Shown here piece after piece: positions 50,117-61,602 of a stretch of 64,000 bases of DNA; within the stretch, counting starts at the first letter, position 1, and every line of letters starts with the position of its first letter. A model generated the notes under the pieces. It did no database searches and was not told the origin of the DNA. It worked only from the letters and a program-made list of their open reading frames with translations. The translations under genes and the position numbers were made by a program. This DNA comes from Silurus meridionalis (taxonomy: Eukaryota > Chordata > Actinopteri > Siluriformes > Siluridae), in NCBI RefSeq assembly GCF_014805685.1, contig NC_060885.1, positions 14,889,632-14,953,631 of the forward strand, in the 5' to 3' direction.

Positions 50117-50136
50117 CGTGTGCGTGTGCGTGTGCG
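50031..50136. repeat. Compound (TA)n(TG)n(CGTGTG)n microsatellite
   Basis: About 34 TA units pass into eight TG units and then four cgtgtg-like units, an uninterrupted alternating pyrimidine-purine run of more than 100 bases. Confidence 0.95.
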
Positions 50137-50404
50137 TTACAGTGCCCTGGGTGCTCCACTGCCTGTGGAAACATATGGCTAATCTTTCCCGGTCACCATC
50201 ATCACTTTTATCTTCTCCCACCCTGGTTTGCCTCTGTTTGATGTCAAATTAGTCCAGGAATAACTAATTCTTTATTCTTCTGAATCTGGCACACTAAAAG
50301 AACTTTGTTGTAGTCCTAGGAGGCAAACAATGCTTCAAGGAGTTAAACCAAATGAAAGCCTTTGATCCTGAAAGATATTAGTGAGAGCAAGTGAAAGTGT
50401 ATGT

Positions 50405-50408
<4 letters not shown>

Positions 50409-50454
<46 letters not shown>
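50409..50454. repeat. (GA)n microsatellite
   Basis: About 23 GA units followed by a purine-rich tail to about 50500. Confidence 0.95.
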
Positions 50455-50460
<6 letters not shown>

Positions 50461-51880
50461 CAGGGAGAGCGAGAGAGAAAGAGAAAGAGAAAGAGGAGAA
50501 AAACAGTTAACTTGCTAAAAAAAAGTCCAAATCAAAATGCAAATGATAGAGAAATGTGCAGTGTCTTCCCCTATTTGGTTCTTTTGTTTTAGTTTGAAGA
50601 TTTACTTTTTATTTGTATTAAGCTTAACCTAGTAAATGTATGAAGGATTTTCTCTTTAGCACATCATTTCATATTTATATCGTTGTGAGCGGAAGTGCCA
50701 TTTACGAGTTGTTACAACAGATTAAAGTGTCAGCATGCTAAACGTGAAATAGGGACAGACATTCCTGAGAGGAGGCGAGAAAAAGAGAGAGGATGGAGCC
50801 GAAATTGATTTGTGTAAGTACTTTTTTTTGCGCCTGGACATTTTAGCATTGTTAATTTTTTCCCCAGCTTTTATATAATGATAGCTCTCCCTAGAGCAAA
50901 TAAAGTGAAATTGTCTAGTGCAAGACAGTGCTTAATGACTGCTTTGTTGGGATGTCAGTACAGCTCCTGAAGAGAGGGAAGTGTAGCTGACCCGGGCTTT
51001 TATGAAGTGACAGTGAACATGTGTAATTGAAAAGAGCTGAAGGTGAAAGCCGGATGGTTAACCAAGCTCTCTCTGTGTTGGAATCTCATGGGACACAGTG
51101 ATGGCTCTTCACAGGGATCTCTCATCTACAACTGAACTTCTGTAGCACTTTAATGCCAGAATTCAATTTTTGCATATGTTCCAAATTATTATTGATAAAA
51201 AAAAAATCTCTTTGCATTCTGAGACAAGTTTTTGTTTGTTTTTAAGTTTTAGTTCACAGAGAAATCCCAAAGACTCAGCTGCAGAAGTAGTGATGTGTGC
51301 CCTTCATAAACCTTTTCAGGAACCCTTTGTTCAACCTTTGTTTATGTTACTGTGTCACACTCATCTGCTTTTTGCGTTTAAATAGACCCGTGCTTTGACT
51401 CTGAGTGGTTGAGTATTGGTGTGTGTGTTTGTGTGGGAGTGTATGCGTGAGCTCAGCTGCGACTGGTCAGGCCTGGCCCCGGGGCTTGGCTCACTAGACT
51501 GATGAACTGCAGGCTTGTTGCCCTGGGGGCAGTTGGGAATGGGCCACACCGGCCTCTCTTTTTCTTTTTTCCCTTCCTTTCTTACAATCTCTCAGATTCA
51601 GTCTCGGCAAAAGCAAATAAAGAGATCTTGAGGAAGTGGCCAAGTGGCAGGCCCCGAAATGTAAAGTGTACGCAATCACTCAGATACAAGTGGCACCGCT
51701 AAAAATTGCCTTCATATATCAGCTTATGGTTTACAGGCGCTGGCAGAAAGGACGCTGAAAGGTCAGAGGAAAAAAACATATAGATGTGTCAAGCCTGGCG
51801 CTCAGGGCGGCAGGACTTCAGGATGAGGGGATGTGATATGGGCTCTAAAGGGACTGAAGAAGTGCTTGATGGAGCAGTAT
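50455..51880. other. Unique DNA, no gene seen
   Basis: 50650-51030 and 51590-51760 are unique and balanced in composition, possibly conserved. No coding exon recognised. Confidence 0.4.
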
Positions 51881-51895
51881 TCTCTCTCTCTCTCG

Positions 51896-51946
<51 letters not shown>
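51881..51946. repeat. (TC)n microsatellite
   Basis: About 33 units with two tcgc interruptions in the first third. Confidence 0.95.
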
Positions 51947-51948
<2 letters not shown>

Positions 51949-52890
51949 GTCTTCCAGTGAAGGTGAAGGCATGCAGGCGTCAGCACCGAAGACCAGGTAC
52001 ACCAGGATGTAACCTCTCCTGCTGACCCCCAGTGACAAGACAGATCGCTCCATTCATCTGCGGCTGAGCAGCAGCGTGCCGTGGCATTTTTCACCCTAAA
52101 CTCAGGATGGATCAGCTCGCTGGGAGGAATGTCACTGGCCTGAATGCCCTGATCTGTCATATGCCTACCATCTTTGCCCATATCACACACTGCAGACACA
52201 CACACACCTTCTCTAGTCAGACAGCGAAAAGGTGGCGTTCATCCACTATATTGAAAATTCAAATGAAAGTGAGAGGTTATGGAGATCCAGAATAGTTCAA
52301 CGATAAAATCATATTTGCTATGAATCATCATAATTTTAAATCCAGATGATGCAGAACCAGGAAAAGGAGTTCAGGAGAACACAGTTAGGTCTGTTGCCTT
52401 GGTAGGAAACAAACTTCTCTAATGCCAAACAAATCACTCAGAAATTATAAGTTATAAATTAAGTTATAAGCAGATATACTTATATGTACGTTGGCATGTG
52501 TATACATGTTAACATAAAATGGATGATGAATGAATTGGTGAATGAATTCAAGGTAAACAGTGAGGTGGAAGAAAACATTACACCATCAAGTCTTTTGCTA
52601 GCAACACTCTGGACATCTGAAAATGATACTGTGATACAGTGATAGGAAAAGTGCTACTAAACATGCCGGGAGCAGCCATGTTGATCTGATGTCAAATGAT
52701 AGACTTAGGGTTGAGTTGACCGTCTTAGCATTTAGGATAGAAATTCCAAGTTCCTCAGTTCTCAGGAACCTCCAGGGTTCTGTAAAGTATTAGGGGGTCC
52801 TTTAACTGAATGTCTTTTAATCCAAACATCAAAAACTTCAGTTGATGGAAATTATTATAAATAAAAAAATAACTAACTAAAAAAAAGGAA
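51947..52890. other. Unique DNA, no gene seen
   Basis: Nothing recognised apart from short chance frames. Confidence 0.45.
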
Positions 52891-52914
52891 TAATAATAAT
52901 AATAATAATAATAA
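52891..52914. repeat. (TAA)n microsatellite
   Basis: About eight units plus a decayed tail. Confidence 0.85.
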
Positions 52915-54474
52915 TGATAATAATATAAAAAGGCAAAATATTTTTGAAGATTTTTATTAAGTTCCAGCCCCTGATGTTCAGCGTGATGTTCTGCTGCTGC
53001 TGCCTGCTGAGAATATTTAGTTGTAAACTGCAGTCACGAGTTCATGGGGAGTGTAAAATTTATGGAGGGGAGTTTTTACCACCCTCCAGCTTGCACTAGC
53101 GTAGGTGTATTGATCACTGTATACAGATATAATCACTTTCAAATTCATTCTCCATCACTATGGCCTCATGTATTGATTGAGTTTTACTTATGTTTTCTGT
53201 ATCCATCCATGCCTTGCTGCTGTGCCTGCTGCGGAGCAAGAGAGACAGAGAAAGACAGAGAGTGTGTGTGTGTGTAAAATGTGTGGGGCACGTAAAGCGG
53301 GCAATAACGCCATGATGTTTTACGAGGTGTCATCCATTGTTTCCTCTTCAGTGTTTTATCACTAGTGGTGGGAAAGTGCGCTGGCTAAAAGCAGCAGGGA
53401 GCTGTGCAGTAGGAAGAGAAGGAGGAGGACAGGAGCAGGCCTTTCTGGCTGCCAGTGCTCATCTGAGAATAAAATGATAAAAGCGAGTAGCAAATTCTAT
53501 CACAAAAGGAATTCAAGATGGATAATTCTAGGCATGATATAAGAACACAAAGATACAGCATACACAGAAGGAATGGATTCATTGTGTGGTGTGTATTGTT
53601 GTGGTGGAGAGCAGGAACAGATTTTACCACAAGTGACCTACATTTCCCAGTTTCTCCCAGACTCCTCTACTCAAGTGATGGCCTGACTGGCTCCATCAGA
53701 TTTCTGAGTACATCCAGAGAATAGCATTGTTTTCATGCAACCATTTTAATTTGAATGATGTTGAAATAACTGTTTTGGGACCGAAGCCCTGCCTGAAACT
53801 CCTCCCACCTCATTAACTGGCTACATGTTTCCTATCTACCTGGCTTATTCCAAAAGTTTGCACACACATTTTTTTTCTTCTAGAAACTAAACACATTAAG
53901 TTGATTAGAAAATAATCACAGAAAGGTGCAGGTGCTGTTTTGCAGGATTGGTCAAGATTGCTAAAATCCTAAATCTAAAATCTTACGCCAAATTGCAAAC
54001 TGTTTTTCGAAACAGATCGATGGAAACTTACCCTAATGAAAGTATCCACTCCAAGCCCTGTTGTTTTAATGGCACTAGATTGAGCAGGGCCTGAATTTTT
54101 CTGTCTCAGTTGTCAGGGTTTCCTGTGTGTTTGGTTCCCGGTGGGTCTGCCTCTGTCATTAAACACACTTTGTGCTTGACCTGGTTTGCCATGTGATTGA
54201 GGTGGGTCAGCCTTGGGAGAGCAGGGTAGGAGGTTACATGTGTGTGTGGCTCTGAGCATTGTGTGAAGCTGAAATAATGATGATTTCAATCGGAATCCAA
54301 AGAGGCGCTCAGGCCACATCTGGTGTGAGGCACAGTGGAGGCGGCTGCAGTGCTCAGACACAGCCTCACTGAATCACTAGCAGATGCCAATTTTCTGCCC
54401 TGTTGAGGCCTCCTGGAGGAACACTGCCCTGCCTCACTGCCTTGTACCCCACTCTTAGTCCTAGAATTTCAGCA
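52915..54474. other. Unique DNA, no gene seen
   Basis: 54050-54340 is non-repetitive and G+C-balanced; nothing coding recognised. Confidence 0.4.
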
Positions 54475-54511
54475 GACACACACACACACACACACACACA
54501 TACACACACAC
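54475..54511. repeat. (CA)n microsatellite
   Basis: About 18 units with one TA interruption. Confidence 0.95.
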
Positions 54512-55229
54512 TCGTGACTGCTTCTGCCCATCCCATGGCCACTTCAGAGCACATCTCTGCCCTCAAGTTAGCAGAATCTGCAAACTCAATGTGTGTGACT
54601 GGCTGAATTCTTATTTTTTTCAAACAGTCGCCTGATTTTATCTTAGCAAAGAGCTAACATTACACAGCAAGCCATTGTGTGTTACACATTCGAATGTTGA
54701 CCATCCTTTCCTTTCAAAAGGACGAGATCACAGTATTTAGTGCAGCAGTGTTAACTGACCTCTAGTTCCATAATTCAAACTTACTCACTATTCTACATAC
54801 ACACGTCACAGCATTTTTTCTCTAAACATTTAGGAGCTGATAGCACTTAGTGTTCTTGCTGTAGTACTCAGGGTGTATTCTGTGCCATCTTGAGAGATAA
54901 CTGGAACAATCTGGCCGTTTGTAAAAAAAGAAATACGGGGTCAATGTCAATACACATCTATATCACTGTTAAAAATAGATAAAAATAGAAGAAACATCCT
55001 ATATTAACCCCAACAAATTTACTGATGGTCTAAAGGGGTTGAAAGATTTGATCAATGATAATACCAAAATTAAAAAGCACATATGAAACCCATGCCATAT
55101 GACGCATAGACAGTGTTAAACAACTATATGTGACTATATTGATTTCACTGAGGCATTTGAGACTGACTTCACATGTAGATAATGAGGATAAAGCTGTTTC
55201 TTTCAGATTATCGCATACGCTGAAGTTAC
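54512..55229. other. Unique AT-rich DNA, no gene seen
   Basis: Nothing recognised. Confidence 0.45.
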
Positions 55230-55680
55230 ACAAACACACGTGTATTTGAAGCGGTCCGGCGAGACATTGTGCGCTACAGATGTTAATAATTGCCTAATTG
55301 GTGGTAAAGCTGAAAATCCTTTGTATATCAGTGCTCTCACTAGAACATCAGCAGCCAATAAACAAAGCTGCGTAATTCCCTTTCATCACCAAGATTAATA
55401 ACTGTATATGCTGTGGATGATCTGGGAGTGAATGTTTGAAAAATAAACTTTGCAGTGACTTTTTGGAACAAGTGTTTGCTATGATGGTTGCGGTTAAAAT
55501 GTGGCTCGGAGAGAGGAAGACAGCGGTTTATTTATTTGGCTTGATTTTCACTCCTAATCTCACCCTGCTCATGCAAATGGAGCGAGTGCACAAGGTGATG
55601 CCGTTATCTTTCTTTACATCAATAAATAAAAGGCTCCAGTGGACCACAGAGCCCTGCTAATTTTCCAAACCAGTGAAGAG
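55230..55680. promoter_or_regulatory. Candidate conserved non-coding block
   Basis: Non-repetitive sequence containing gttaataattgcctaattgg (55280-55299), a ccaataaacaaag box and an octamer ATGCAAAT at 55571-55578. Enhancer-like texture; no convincing coding frame. Conservation unverified. Confidence 0.35.
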
Positions 55681-55711
55681 GCTTTTTATATGGGGAATAC
55701 CTCTTCCATTC

Positions 55712-55714
<3 letters not shown>

Positions 55715-55781
<67 letters not shown>
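55715..55781. repeat. (CT)n microsatellite
   Basis: About 33 uninterrupted CT units. Confidence 0.95.
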
Positions 55782-55785
<4 letters not shown>

Positions 55786-56916
55786 TGTCTCTGTAAGGCC
55801 AGCAACAATCATTTCCATTAATGTTTCATTATTGTCCACTCAACCCACCCCCCTCAGCATCTGCCGTGGTTGTTGACATGACCGTGTCGACCATGTGCGT
55901 ATATTTGATTTATAAGATGTGGTCTAGAAGTGCCAAAGATTTGCTTCAGATTTTTGTAAGGAAAGAGGACGGAGTGCTATGGTCCAAGCTATAATCTCCT
56001 TGTTTTCTAATCTCCTAGCATTAACATTTTCCTGAACGATAAGAGGCCCCGGTGGCCATCTTGATCACATCACTGACTTAAAGTTCAAGAGACAGTTCAG
56101 GCTAACTAGGATACCCACACCCTTATAGAACATTTATTGCTCCAAAATAAAGCTTGTCATTGGGACATGAGCTGTAGAGTCACTGTGGCAGAGGATGATG
56201 AAGCATCATGGTAGCTTTAGCCACAACCCAGCTTCACCTACAAGTCCTGCTCCAAGCACCTCCTGTCAAGCACAGACTGTCTCAAACAGGACCGGCTGGA
56301 CACTTTAGAGACAGAGGTCATTCCATGGTGGGGGACAGAGAGAAACTGAAGGAAAAGTAAAAAATGTCCTAATCTTTCTATAACCATTAAAATTGAGGAC
56401 CACAGATTTTAAGAAACAAAATGTAGAATTGTAAAACATTTTTGGCCACTGGTCTGCTGTAAAGGTTTAACACTGATAGAAACTAGGGAGTCACGGCAAC
56501 GTTAAATGCTGATGCACAACATGTAACACCAATGTTGATATGGTTGTGACATAAAAAAATTTATAATTTTGTCCTATCTATTTTAATCCTAATCTACAAA
56601 TTTGCACTCACACCTCCACTGTCTCAGAGTCCAGGTTACTGTCCACATGGGATTATTTCGGCTTCTTTCGTTTCCTCCAACGTGCCAACACTGGATCAGC
56701 TAAATTGCCAAAAGGTGCAAATGAGTGTTTGCATGCTTCCGGAATAGCCTCCAGATACTCCAAGACCCTGACCAAGATAAAGTAGTTACTAACTATAAAC
56801 GAATGAATGAGCTTATGCAAAAAAAATTAAAAATAAAACAACCAGCACAAACAAGCAGAAATGCTTTTGTTTCTATGTACATGGTGTATTTACTGGATCT
56901 GTTGCTGAATCTGAAT
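55782..56916. other. Unique DNA, no gene seen
   Basis: Nothing recognised. Confidence 0.45.
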
Positions 56917-56949
56917 TCTCTCTCTCTCTCTCTCTCTCTCGCTCTCTCT
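56917..56949. repeat. (TC)n microsatellite
   Basis: About 16 units with one interruption. Confidence 0.9.
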
Positions 56950-57589
56950 TCTTTGGAGCTTCACTCAATTTTCACTTCCAGCTCTCTTTTTTCATAAAAT
57001 TTCACAGAACTTTCCCAACCTGCTCTAGTGCCAGGACAATCTGAGTGTAATAGCCACAACAGAGTCATGTTATCTTGGTAAGGAGCATTGAGGACCCCCC
57101 CCACAAAATAACATCTAAAACACATACGTTATATAGCTATATGCCAGGACATGAATGTTGTTTAATGCAGTGATAATGTTACAGCTTTGAGTAACCTCCG
57201 GGTTCGAACTGCCAGCCACTCGAATAAGGACTTCGGGGCGGCCCTCGCTTTTTATGTTTTTTGCAACTGAAGGTCTGTAGAGGCAACCCAAGAATGTGAT
57301 GAAATGCGCAGATCTCAGGCCAGGCCACATGCATGCAGACATAAACAGAGTGCCTAATGGTGCTCAGGCCCCTGCACCGGTCCGCTTTCAGCTCAGCGTT
57401 AACCACTCGCAGCTGAGCTGGGCTGGCACCAGTCATGTTTATTGGGGGGCTTTAGCCCATCAACTTATTGTCAACAGTTCAAGAGCCTGTCAGAGGACAC
57501 TCCAGATGTGGCGTGAGAGGCAAAGAGAACAACAGAAAGAAAGTCCAGATTGAAAAAAAAAGAAGTAAAAACATGTAAAGCAAAGATGA
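56950..57589. other. Unique DNA, possible conserved part, no gene seen
   Basis: 57180-57550 is non-repetitive and fairly G+C-rich. Frames on both strands overlap there and show no domain. Confidence 0.4.
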
Positions 57590-57970
57590 CTCGAGTACAA
57601 GGATTTAATGATATGGCTTTATGATTAATTGTTGTACTATTCGTCGAGACTTTGTTATTTAACTTGGATAAATTTGCTTTCTTACCACTGTTTAGTCTGC
57701 AGTAGTCCTGTAGACGCACGGGCTCTCTACTTTATAGCAAACATTCCTGTCAACCGCCTTTTTTTGTGTTAGAGGAATGGAGCTATGATATTCGCCAGAG
57801 TTTAGATAAGATCATTTCCATATTAGATGAGATTAGCACAGTTCATTGTCTGGATTATGCTTATTGGGAAGCAGACGATGGATTGAGCTCCACTTTTATA
57901 GCGCAAAAACCTAATGCTAATGAGCATACCTATGCAAATGAGCTAAAGCTTCAGCGTGGGTAAAACAATC
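57590..57970. promoter_or_regulatory. Candidate conserved block: enhancer or exon
   Basis: Unique sequence with a GATA-type site agataag (57804-57810), an octamer ATGCAAAT (57932-57939) and several TAAT/AATGAG cores. The same stretch is open on the plus strand for 65 codons and is bracketed by a plausible 3' splice site (pyrimidine run then gtgttag, ending 57772) and a 5' splice-like gtaaaa at 57960. The open frame (for example DIRQSLDKIISILDEIS) matches no family I recognise. I lean to an enhancer; an exon cannot be excluded. Confidence 0.4.
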
Positions 57971-58019
57971 TTCTCTTTCTTTGTGCAGTGTTTCATGAGT
58001 GTGTGTTTTTCATAATGCT

Positions 58020-58021
<2 letters not shown>

Positions 58022-58067
<46 letters not shown>
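58022..58067. repeat. (CA)n microsatellite
   Basis: About 23 units. Confidence 0.95.
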
Positions 58068-58070
<3 letters not shown>

Positions 58071-58666
58071 TCCTCAGGACACTCTTAACCCACATCTTCT
58101 ATGCACAATGAAAGTGCATAAATAGGAAAAAAGGAGACATGATGCAGATATAGAGAGGCTTTTTTTTCCACAGCAGCAAAGTACTATTCTCTGGAAGAGC
58201 TTTTATATAATCCAGTTGTGCTCCAAGTAAAACATGACTTAATTTATGAGCGAACATTTTACGGGTTAATGTTTTGCACATATGCTGGTCTCTTAGCAGT
58301 GATGTTGCCTTCACTTAAACTGTTATCTTTGCAACTGACCCATGGTCCACTAACAGACGAAAGCCAGGAGGGCAGGACCGGTCCACACAGAGAGCACACA
58401 CTACTGCTGAGCATGGACTTCCTGTCTTCTCTGTTTCCCCATGTGAGAAAGAATGGAGAATGTGTGTGTGTGTGCATGTGTGTGTGGTAGAATCGTGGAC
58501 ATGGTTAAGTGTTCCAGTGTACGACAGGCTAACATAGTGTGTCTATGTGTGTTTGAGGCTGTGTGTGGGGACCACAGCTGTGGCCATTTTCTCTGGTGAA
58601 CCTATAGCCCTCTGTCCCCTAAGCTGGCTTTCGCCTTACAGCTGCTGCACTGCACCTGAAGGAAGG

Positions 58667-58668
<2 letters not shown>
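58068..58668. other. Unique DNA, no gene seen
   Basis: A short GT-rich run at 58460-58486; nothing else recognised. Confidence 0.45.

Positions 58669-58709
<41 letters not shown>
58669..58709. repeat. (CA)n microsatellite
   Basis: About 20 units. Confidence 0.95.
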
Positions 58710-58713
<4 letters not shown>

Positions 58714-59149
58714 TGCTACATTTATGAGGACCTTCCGTGGGCAACATTACTGATAATCACTCAACATATGCTTCCCTCAAAATGTGCTAAGCCAGCTAAC
58801 CGCATATAATTTTTGAACTGCTGCTCATGCTGAATTTCAGCACTGCATAACACACTCATATTAAAGTGGTCAAAATTAAGTTTTGACCCTCTTTCACATA
58901 CAAAGGATAACGTCATTGTGATTGACAGGAGAGAACGAATATGCCTTCACACCAACCCTGAGAGAATGGTTTTGCTTATGTGATTCACTCCTGGAGACGT
59001 CTGCAGCATTGCTAGGATTTAAATTCTCTGGATACAGGTTAAAAAAGTTTTTTTTCTAAGAGGTCAGAACTGTTAAATATTCTCCCTTTTAGGACATTTA
59101 GAACACTTCAGTAACTTCAGTTTGGTCACTGCCCTGCTCACCTCACTCT
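58710..59149. other. Unique AT-rich DNA, no gene seen
   Basis: No 5' LTR of the following gypsy element was found here. Confidence 0.5.
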
Positions 59150-59640
59150 TAAGATGAAAGACCAAAACCATTGTGTGAAACCAGGAGGCCAGAGGAAGCC
59201 TTCCTCAAGCTCAAAAGGAGGTTCAGTACCGCCCCCTCTCCTACGACACCCGGATCCCCAGCTCCCTTTCAGAGTGGAGGTGGATGTTTCCTCCACAGGC
59301 GCAGGGGCCTTTACAGGTGCAGCCTCCTCAAGCTCAAAAGGAGGTTCAGTACCGCTCCCTCTCCTATGACACCCGGATCCCCAGCTCCCTTTCAGAGTGG
59401 AGGTGGATGCCTCCTCCACAGGCACAGGGGCCTTCACAGGTGCAGGGGCCCTATCCCAACATACGGGTAACCCTCCACAACTGCAACCCTGCACCTTCTT
59501 TTCAAACTCTCTCCCGCAGAACAGAACTATGACATAGAAAATCGAGAACTTCTGGCTTTTAAACTGGTTCTAGAAGAGTGGCAGCACTGGTTGGAAGGGG
59601 AGGCGCATCTGTTCACGGTGATCACCGATCACAAGATCCG
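59150..59640 (+). pseudogene. Gypsy RNase H fragment with tandem duplication
   Basis: RNase H removes the RNA strand of the RNA-DNA hybrid during retrotransposition. The entry helix ([13 protein letters not shown]) and the first-Asp segment ([16 protein letters not shown]) are present but in two different frames, so an indel separates them. A 123-base unit carrying both is repeated head to tail. The next segment, [19 protein letters not shown] (about 59525-59581), holds the catalytic Glu region, and VITDHKI ends the fragment, where the sequence jumps to integrase. The protein is not functional. Confidence 0.85.
59201..59446. repeat. 123-base tandem duplication in gypsy RNase H
   Basis: The unit beginning cctcaagctcaaaaggaggt occurs at 59204 and again at 59327, a period of exactly 123 bases (41 codons). 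The copies differ at about ten positions, including gtttcctcc against gcctcctcc. Confidence 0.92.
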
Positions 59641-60490
59641 AGACTGCTTTGTCTGTGCCATGTCTAAGACACCACACCACTTACCAGCGGGAAAACTGGT
59701 TTCCCTACCAACCCCACAACGACCTTGGTCCCATCTGGGTATCATCTTCGTCACAATCTACTGTTTACCTATCATCTGGATATCACCCACAGATTAACAG
59801 CCAGACAGAGCGGAAGATACAGGAGCTGGGACGCTATCGTGGATCCTACTGCCACCAGGACCAAGAAAAACTGGCTTGACCCCATTCCAGTGCATGCTCG
59901 GCTTCCAACCTCCACTATTCCCCAGACGGATGAAACTTCGAACATCCCTGTGGTGGATCACTGGTTCAGAGAGCGCGAAAGAGTCGGCACATACCCAGCT
60001 CCAAAGAGCCCTCAGAACCACAAAGAAGTTCGCAGATCCTCGAAGATCAGAGTCACCTCCTTACCAACCAGGAGACAAGGTGTGGTTGTCGACCCAAGAT
60101 CTGCACCTCCAACTGCCCTGCAGAAAGCTCAGCCCGCGTTGCATCGGGCCATTCAAGATTCTGCGGCAGATTAATGAAGTGTCCTACCGGCTCGACCTTC
60201 CTCCCAGGTACCGCATCCACCCTACCTTCAATGTGTCTCTCCTAAAACCCTTCTCTCCCTGCCACAGAGAATCCTGGAGCCACCATCGATCCGCCTCCCA
60301 TTTTTCTCTGTCTGAGAGATTCTGGACGTCGGGGCTCCACCCTAGAATACTTTACCGACCGGGAGGGGTATGGACCAGAGGAGTGCTCATGGGTCCCCAG
60401 ACAAGACCTGCACTCCTGGAGAAGTTTCATCTCAGTCGCCCTAACCGTTCCGCACCCCAAAGGTTGCAGGCGTCCCCGGTGCCAGGTTAG
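59641..60490 (+). pseudogene. Gypsy integrase C-terminal half with chromodomain trace
   Basis: Integrase inserts the cDNA into the genome. A short zinc-binding-side piece ([18 protein letters not shown], 59650-59700) is joined directly to the end of the core ([19 protein letters not shown], about 59786-59825), so the catalytic Asp residues are lost. From 59876 a 204-codon frame stays open. It includes [15 protein letters not shown], the [11 protein letters not shown] module, a [18 protein letters not shown] stretch and [11 protein letters not shown]. In another frame, near 60364, [12 protein letters not shown] is a chromodomain trace. There are frame changes near 59870, 59940 and 60250. The open part is a relic and not a complete protein. 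Confidence 0.88.
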
Positions 60491-60523
60491 GGCATCAGGA
60501 GCCGCCCCTGAAGGAGGGGGTAA

Positions 60524-60833
60524 TGTCAGAGAGCCACTCTTGCTCAGCCTCTCCCTTCTACTAATCACCTACACCTGTCCTCCATTTACCTGTCACTTTT
60601 ATAAGGTCCCTCTTCCCCTTCACTAACCGTCCAATCGACCGTTTACGACCATAGATCATTTGGACTACCTACTGCTCTTACTACCTGAGTTTCCATGCTG
60701 CCAGCTATGCCTCCAAGGAAGCACTCTGTTAAGTCTGCCGTTTTCTGCAGTCTAGTTTTATACTCTCTTGTGTTTGTATATTTAAGACCAATAAATGACA
60801 CCCTGTTTTACTCCCGGTTCCTGATCTATCTGT

Positions 60834-60836
<3 letters not shown>
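60524..60836 (+). mobile_element. 3' LTR of the gypsy element
   Basis: Starts tgtcagagagcc directly after the purine-rich ctgaaggagggggtaa (likely polypurine tract). Contains tataagg near 60599 and a polyadenylation signal aataaa near 60790. It ends gatctatctgtgac, where the solo LTR continues to ...cggggaca; here a (TA)n tract begins instead. Confidence 0.9.

Positions 60837-60909
<73 letters not shown>
60837..60909. repeat. (TA)n microsatellite at the LTR border
   Basis: About 36 perfect TA units starting exactly where the LTR breaks off. Confidence 0.95.
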
Positions 60910-60912
<3 letters not shown>

Positions 60913-61602
60913 CAAATATAATAATAAACAATGAGTATATAACCAATCAATATATAACCACAACTATATCTTCTGGATCTTCTCTGTGCACAATTTATGC
61001 CTTCCTAAACAAGTCAATAATAATAATGCTGTAAAATGCATTATTGAATTAGGCTTAAAATAATGGAGTAAAGAAATTGACAAGGACATCATTAAATATA
61101 AGAATCTTGTTAAGGAACGAGGGCAAGAGGTGTTTTAATTTAGGAGTCAGAGGCTATTTATTCATTGTTAGTAAGCAGTTCACCCTGGACAGGGTGCAAT
61201 GTGGGAAAACTGTAGCCTGTGCTTGCTGTGACAGTAAACACATCTTGCAAACACTTTAATACACACATTCATACTTATGGGCTGTTTTAATCACAATGTA
61301 AAAAATATATATAAATAAATAACAGGCACTCACCCAAGTTCAATATCAGACCAGAAACCCTGGTGATGTGAGGAAACAATGTTACCCAGTGGCTTGGATG
61401 CTCCCATTTGCACACAGCATAGTTCTAAAAAAGTCCACAATAAATTTTTGGCTGAATTTTATAACATACTTGTGATGATGTGTTCTAAACTTTATTCAAC
61501 CCTTTAATATTAAATATGAAGGTAAAGAAAATGACTTCTTTGAAAAAAGTTCTGCTTTTGTGTTAGCCAAAAGGTAATCTTAACAAATCTATGTTGTTTA
61601 TA
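60910..61602. other. Unique AT-rich DNA, no gene seen
   Basis: Nothing recognised. Confidence 0.5.

Larger units (their letters stand above)
59150..60836 (+). mobile_element. 5'-truncated Ty3/gypsy retrotransposon with 3' LTR
   Basis: The order is RNase H, an integrase fragment, the integrase C-terminal region with a chromodomain trace, a purine tract, and a 3' LTR. This is the normal 3' part of a chromodomain-bearing Ty3/gypsy element. gag, protease, most of the reverse transcriptase and the 5' LTR are missing. Two internal deletions remove the middle of RNase H to early integrase and the integrase catalytic core. No envelope-like frame lies between integrase and the LTR. The LTR is related to the solo LTR at 25.3 kb. 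The element is defective. Confidence 0.92.

Noticed and set aside
23724..57939. Enrichment of octamer ATGCAAAT (23724, 40705 area, 50537, 55571, 57932)
   Set aside because: An AT-rich 64-kb sequence is expected to contain several by chance on both strands, so the count alone is not evidence of regulation.
59138..59494. 118-codon minus-strand frame with internal repeats
   Set aside because: It is antisense to the duplicated gypsy RNase H region.
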